This document shows, piece by piece, positions 59,543 through 64,000 of a stretch of DNA of 64,000 nt. The stretch is from Marsupella aquatica (Eukaryota; Marchantiophyta), in the NCBI GenBank assembly GCA_973895155.1, contig OZ316896.1:21576001-21640000 (forward strand). The letters are read 5' to 3'. Made by a program: the position numbers and the translations under genes. How positions within the stretch are numbered: the first letter of the stretch is position 1; each line of letters opens with the position of its first letter. The notes beneath the pieces are model-generated. The model had not been told where the DNA came from. It made no database searches and saw nothing but the letters and a program-made list of their open reading frames with translations.

Positions 59543-60456
59543 GTACGTAGCTCTAATCAACTGTGCTTGTGTTTCTTAGCATTCTTATGGGGGTTTTACA
59601 GGATTTTGCTTTTCTCTTTCATCACCCCTTCATATCAAGTGACTGGTCCACTTTGACTTTACATCAATAGAGGGTTCACTTGTACACAAAGTCTCCCAGT
59701 CCTACATGGAGTGGATCCTGCCCCCCTCCTCCCCCCCCAAGTTTAGGACTGTTTCAGAAAGGACCTCTGGATGTGGATCTTCTTATCCTTTTAGTACAAT
59801 TACAGGCACCACCTAACCACATAATTACCCCATTTGCAAGAATTTAAAGGTTTTTTTTTAATATTTTTAATATTTTAAATTTTTTATGGGAACTTGGCAA
59901 TTTATTAAAATGACCACCGCGGCAAAGACCAGCAGGGCACAAAGAAAAACAAGCCAAGGGCCAGGACTCACCACAACCGACGCCAAAACGCCAACACCAC
60001 ATCAGTACTCAAAGCCAGCTTCAGAGAGAAGGGGCCAAGAGGTAGCAAAAACCAAAAACAAATGCACACAAAAGAACTTAGGCAAAGCAATAACAGCCCA
60101 GTGGTAAGGGTGGCCCCATCACTTGGCAAGAAAGAGGGACTAACAACAAAGACCCCAGCTAATCAATTCAACTGTGACTAGAAGCCCTAGCGATCATAGC
60201 AGTGATTTCAATCAAAGTAACTATGATGTAATCGTCTAGCCTTGTGCAGACTGCTAGTCTGTTGTAGGGTAGTTTGAATGTGGACAGCAACTCCATGTAG
60301 AATGAGGTGCAATGGAAGCTTGGTAGTGTTAACATGAAATGTGTGTTACCGTCGCTCAGTCCAAATGCTACTAATCATTCCATGGATTAGGAGAAGGAAG
60401 CCAGGATTGCACTTATGGGACCGAATAAGAGTGTCAACCTTACCAAAGAAGGAGCA

Positions 60457-60531
60457 GTTAATTTATGAACTAGATCTCCCTCGCCTTAAAGGTTATCCTT
60501 AAGTCTAGGGAGATCTAGTTCATAAATTAAC
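60457..60531. repeat. Perfect 25-bp inverted repeat, hairpin with 25-nt centre
   Basis: Bases 60457-60481 and 60507-60531 are exact reverse complements. Inside the centre a further CTTAA/TTAAG pairing extends the stem. The arms are longer than expected by chance and undiverged, so the structure is either young or maintained. Confidence 0.88.
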
Positions 60532-60738
60532 CCAAGTAAGTTGAATAATTTAACTGTAATAAAGTTTTAGAATCTTCTACTTGAGTTCACACTACTCTAG
60601 GTGAACCTGGCCAATTAATCTACTATAAGAATTATATAAGGACTTTTCCGATGGAGGGGTCCTGCCAAGTCTTTTTCTCGTTAAACTTGCCTTCCTTGTT
60701 GAGAATGACGAACATCATGCTGAGTGAGCACACTTGGA

Positions 60739-60875
60739 GGCAAGAGAAATGTGTTTCCAATCTGATTCCAAACTTTACATGTTACAAGATGCCCTTCTAC
60801 GTCAGGATTGTCATGCTGAGCATCATTCCAGGCAAGAGAAATGTGTTTCCCATCTGATCCCAAACTTTACAGCAA
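60739..60875. repeat. 92-bp direct duplication
   Basis: AGGCAAGAGAAATGTGTTTC starts near 60739 and 60831, each followed by an ATCTGAT-CCAAACTTTACA word. Two copies with minor differences. Confidence 0.8.
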
Positions 60876-60910
60876 CCACTTCCTTTTGGCATGGAACTCG
60901 GGGTATGCAA

Positions 60911-61015
60911 ATCTTGTATAATAGTAGGGTCCACATTTTAGTGTAGACTGAAAAATTGGCTATAATTAAAAAACAAAATTAAAAAAAACTTGTCCACTTT
61001 TAAGTTTTTTTAAGT
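60911..61015 (+). repeat. Dispersed repeat shared with 45936-46065, copy 2
   Basis: Same ordered words as copy 1, ending just before the assembly gap, which may therefore interrupt a longer repeat. Confidence 0.6.
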
Positions 61016-61049
61016 CATGATATATACCCGAGATCGATGTAGAAAATTT

Positions 61050-61149
61050 NNNNNNNNNNNNNNNNNNNNNNNNNNNNNNNNNNNNNNNNNNNNNNNNNNN
61101 NNNNNNNNNNNNNNNNNNNNNNNNNNNNNNNNNNNNNNNNNNNNNNNNN
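61050..61149. other. Assembly gap, 100 N
   Basis: Exactly 100 undetermined bases, the conventional placeholder for a gap of unknown size. Sequence on either side need not be this close together. Confidence 0.99.
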
Positions 61150-63208
61150 CAATTGGACCATCTAGATTATTTTCATGTGTGAGCATTTGTGTGAACACTA
61201 GTGTGGGACAAAACTGAAAACTTGATTCTAAGCCATTGGATTTTTCTTATTTGAAGCATCTAGATGTGGGACAAAAATGAGAAGTGGTGTCAGATTCCTG
61301 TCATACCCAAATAGATCCAGGGACATTTCTCAACCATGCCATGCCAAAATGAGTGAATGTACATGTCCAATTAACCTACCCCCATTCCATGCCTCCACAT
61401 CAACTCATCAAACGCTATGAATAATACACTAGCCACCCAAAAAGTACTTTAGTCTTTTACAAAATCACGGAAAAGTGAGAGTTCATCTAGCTCTTCATAA
61501 AAAAATGATTTTTTTTGGGGTGCCATCAGATCCACCTAGATACTCGTCCCACCTCAAATGTGTGTCCAATGCCTGTCCGCACCTGCCCAAAATGGAAATA
61601 TAATAAAATTTTGAAATTTTCGAGAAAATCTGAATATGTAAACAAATTTAAATATGTATTCAGAGTGACATACATTCAATAAACAAAACAACAAAAAACA
61701 CTCCCTCATATTGTGCAACCATGCCTGAACACCACCCAGAATTCAAAACTTAGACCATGGTAGTGCATTTTGATTTTCATTCCTACTTGAATGATTTAAA
61801 CATTGACATTTTTGGGGCTCATAGAATAGACATTGTGACCATTTACTCTGGCAAAAATTAATCTTAGTACCAATGGAGCACGGGATTAATTAAGAATTTA
61901 AAGCAGGCAAAGATTGCCAACATTGTCTGATTAGTTTGCCGCAAAAGACATAATTAAATGCCTTCCAAGCTTATTTGACCTAGGCAGATCTGACCTGAGC
62001 CAACCTCACCTAAGCTGATTTGACCTAGGAGGACTTAAAGGAAAATAATTTTCATTGTGGGAGTGCTAAACCCTCATTTTTGCTTTATTCTTAAACAAAA
62101 GGGTTTCCCAGGAAAAAAATAAAATTCAATCAATCTATAAATCAATGTGGCATGGAGCATTTAGAAAAAAAGAAACCTAATAACTCTTTCCAGGACATGT
62201 GAAGGGTTGTGAAGTGAATAACTTTTTGCATATGGATGGACATCCTCAATATTGCTAGTTGTACGTGTTGAGATACATGTGTTGAGAAACCAATGTATCA
62301 TGACTTAGAGACTTTTGGTTCACCCAGTTTAGGGTCAGTGTGTCCATGACCAAAAGAAAAAAATTCAGTATATATGTTAACACCATAAATTGGCCATAGC
62401 TTTGGCAAGTCACAAGCTGAGCTCCATGACACAATACTCTTCTCTCTTCACTCTCCAATTCTTGACCATGATATCTAGTGTGAGCACAATGAAGTGTTCC
62501 TCCAAGGTATAGGCTCTCTCCACTAGTTTAACCTCAGCAGCACTTAACCATGGTTAAGTTGTGCCTAGAAAGTTAACCTATTTAACCACTTGCTAGACTT
62601 AAGTATCAACAGGTTATTAACCTTTGCTACTCTCAACAACGTTGTAATGGATTGGACAGTAAGTTGTAAAAGAACCCTACACCCCAATTCCCTTCCCCGC
62701 CCCCCCTAACCACATCAACAACTTTCCTAATTTTTAGCAACTCCTTGCCTCCACCTTGGACAAGCAACTCTCTTTTTTACAAGGCCAAGCTTTTAATTTC
62801 TTACAATGACGTACTTAATATCCAATTGACCATGTGCAATTTCATTTTAGTCTACTAAAATCTTGTACTTCTTAACTTACTCAAGGAATCCAAAGATGTA
62901 ACTTAAAAAATACCAACATTTTTTTGATATGAAAAAAATTATCAAAATCAAATAATATGGTTTTTTTTCTAATACAGGGTTCTGTGGCACAATGACATCT
63001 TATCTGCATTGACATTTTTTGCGCAATGTTCTTCTTTATGTCCCGTAATGGGCGCCATAGGTTATTGAGGCACAAACACCTTTTACAAAACAACATCTTG
63101 TGTGCAATGCATGGGTACGTATTGAGCTAGTGTTGCTATTCAATAACATTTCTAGAGTAAATTCAAGTGTGAACAAGTAATACATGTCTTTCCATGCAAC
63201 TATAGGAA

Positions 63209-63326
63209 CCAGTATTAATAGTAATAAATGAAATCTAACTAATGAAGCGCAATGAAAAGCTACTCCCAGTATTAATAGTAATAAATGAAATCTAACTAAT
63301 GAAGCGCAATGAAAAGCTACTCCCAG
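63209..63326. repeat. Perfect 57-bp tandem duplication
   Basis: Bases 63209-63265 are repeated without change at 63266-63322, with a short partial third start. Identity implies a very recent event or an assembly artefact. Confidence 0.92.
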
Positions 63327-64000
63327 GGCCTATTTTCTAGAAAGAACCCTCTAGATTGTGACTCTAAATGAGTGAAGCCCCCACTGCCATCACCTGTCTC
63401 ATGCTCCTCCATCCCCGATCCTCTACCCTAGCTGTCTCCAATATCACTTTTGTAACAACAACATTGAGAAGCAAAATGTAAATATTTTGCAACAACAACC
63501 ACCCATCAACAATCATGTTTGCAATAACAATGTCATGAATGCACAAAAGGCATAGACAGAATGGCAACTCTCCTTGCCTCCGCTGCACTTTTTTTGTGTG
63601 ACCTAAGCATTTCTATGCAACACAAAGGCATTGGCATGCCAGCAACATTGTGGAGGCAATGACCGCACAACCACAATGATAACCGTGCAAAGCATGCACA
63701 TAAATTGAATGGGCTAATGTGTTTTAAAAATTTTAAAATGGTGAAGCTAGGGAGGAGATAAAATGTAAGTCAAGTAAAGTAGCATTGAAAGTTTTTGGAT
63801 GCCTTTCAGCCATGTGGTGTTATGGATCTGTAATATTAAATTTGGAATCCTTATAGTTGTGTCCAATTTACTAAACAATTGCTTAGCATGATTATCAGTT
63901 CATTGAACATAAATAGAGTTGATGATAAAAAAAACCTTGCAGAGAAATGGATTCCATGCTATTCCTGTTTTTTGTTTGCACCCTCAATTTAAGTCACGCT

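Larger units (their letters stand above)
59543..64000. other. Intergenic; repeats and assembly gap
   Basis: Holds the 25-bp hairpin (60457-60531), a 92-base duplication (60739-60875), dispersed repeat copy 2 (60911-61015), the 100-N gap and a perfect 57-bp duplication (63209-63326). The frame at 59886-60107 is lysine- and threonine-rich and looks like low-complexity noise. No gene is recognised. Confidence 0.5.

Noticed and set aside
59886-60107. Lysine- and threonine-rich frame of 73 codons
   Set aside because: Low-complexity composition following a poly-T stretch; no family and no splice evidence.
1-64000. CRISPR arrays, bacterial operons, phage genes or plasmid features
   Set aside because: No regularly spaced identical repeats or prokaryotic gene layout; introns and plant families show nuclear plant DNA.

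Overview
The window is nuclear DNA of a land plant. Four things point there: spliced genes with GT-AG introns of about 160 to 1000 bases, a DWF1/DIMINUTO sterol reductase, a plant-type PADRE (DUF4228) protein, and a nuclear tRNA-Ala. Gene density is low, about one intact protein gene per 15 kb, and the spacers are AT-rich and full of decayed repeats. The DWF1 reading frame is intronless and the retroelement carries a restriction-like endonuclease domain. A bryophyte, lycophyte or fern with a medium or large genome would fit, but the species cannot be named from sequence alone. A run of 100 N at 61050-61149 shows this is an assembled scaffold.

Layout: 1-7.2 kb is non-genic, with a strong hairpin at 724-786 and a copy of a small dispersed element near 6.6 kb. 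About 7.27-11.88 kb is a non-LTR retrotransposon: repeated leader units, proline-rich N-terminus, zinc finger, reverse transcriptase, zinc knuckle and endonuclease-like domain. Its reading frame is broken in at least three places. 11.9-16.4 kb is repeats, including a second copy of the small element with a 21-bp hairpin. 16485-18170 (+) is DWF1. 18.2-28 kb is spacer with an about 1-kb terminal-inverted-repeat element (23176-24153). 28074-28841 (+) is the PADRE gene. 31935-34196 (-) is a five-exon phytanoyl-CoA dioxygenase gene. 38538-43052 (-) is a nine-exon acid-lipase gene. Both were assembled exon by exon with all splice phases consistent. 43-53 kb holds degenerate repeats and tRNA-Ala(CGC) at 52043-52115 (-). 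53381-56171 (-) is a decayed, intron-bearing copy of mitochondrial NADPH:ferredoxin (adrenodoxin) reductase. 59442-59542 (+) may be the first exon of an unrecognised gene. The remainder is repeats and the assembly gap.

The genes do not form a pathway. DWF1 (sterol and brassinosteroid-type synthesis), phytanoyl-CoA dioxygenase (chlorophyll phytol breakdown) and the lipase (acylglycerol hydrolysis) all concern lipids, but each is a separate unit and I read the clustering as chance. I found no convincing new multi-gene system. The most interesting material is the retroelement's architecture, the terminal-inverted-repeat element with its flanking duplication, the reductase pseudogene and several near-perfect hairpins.
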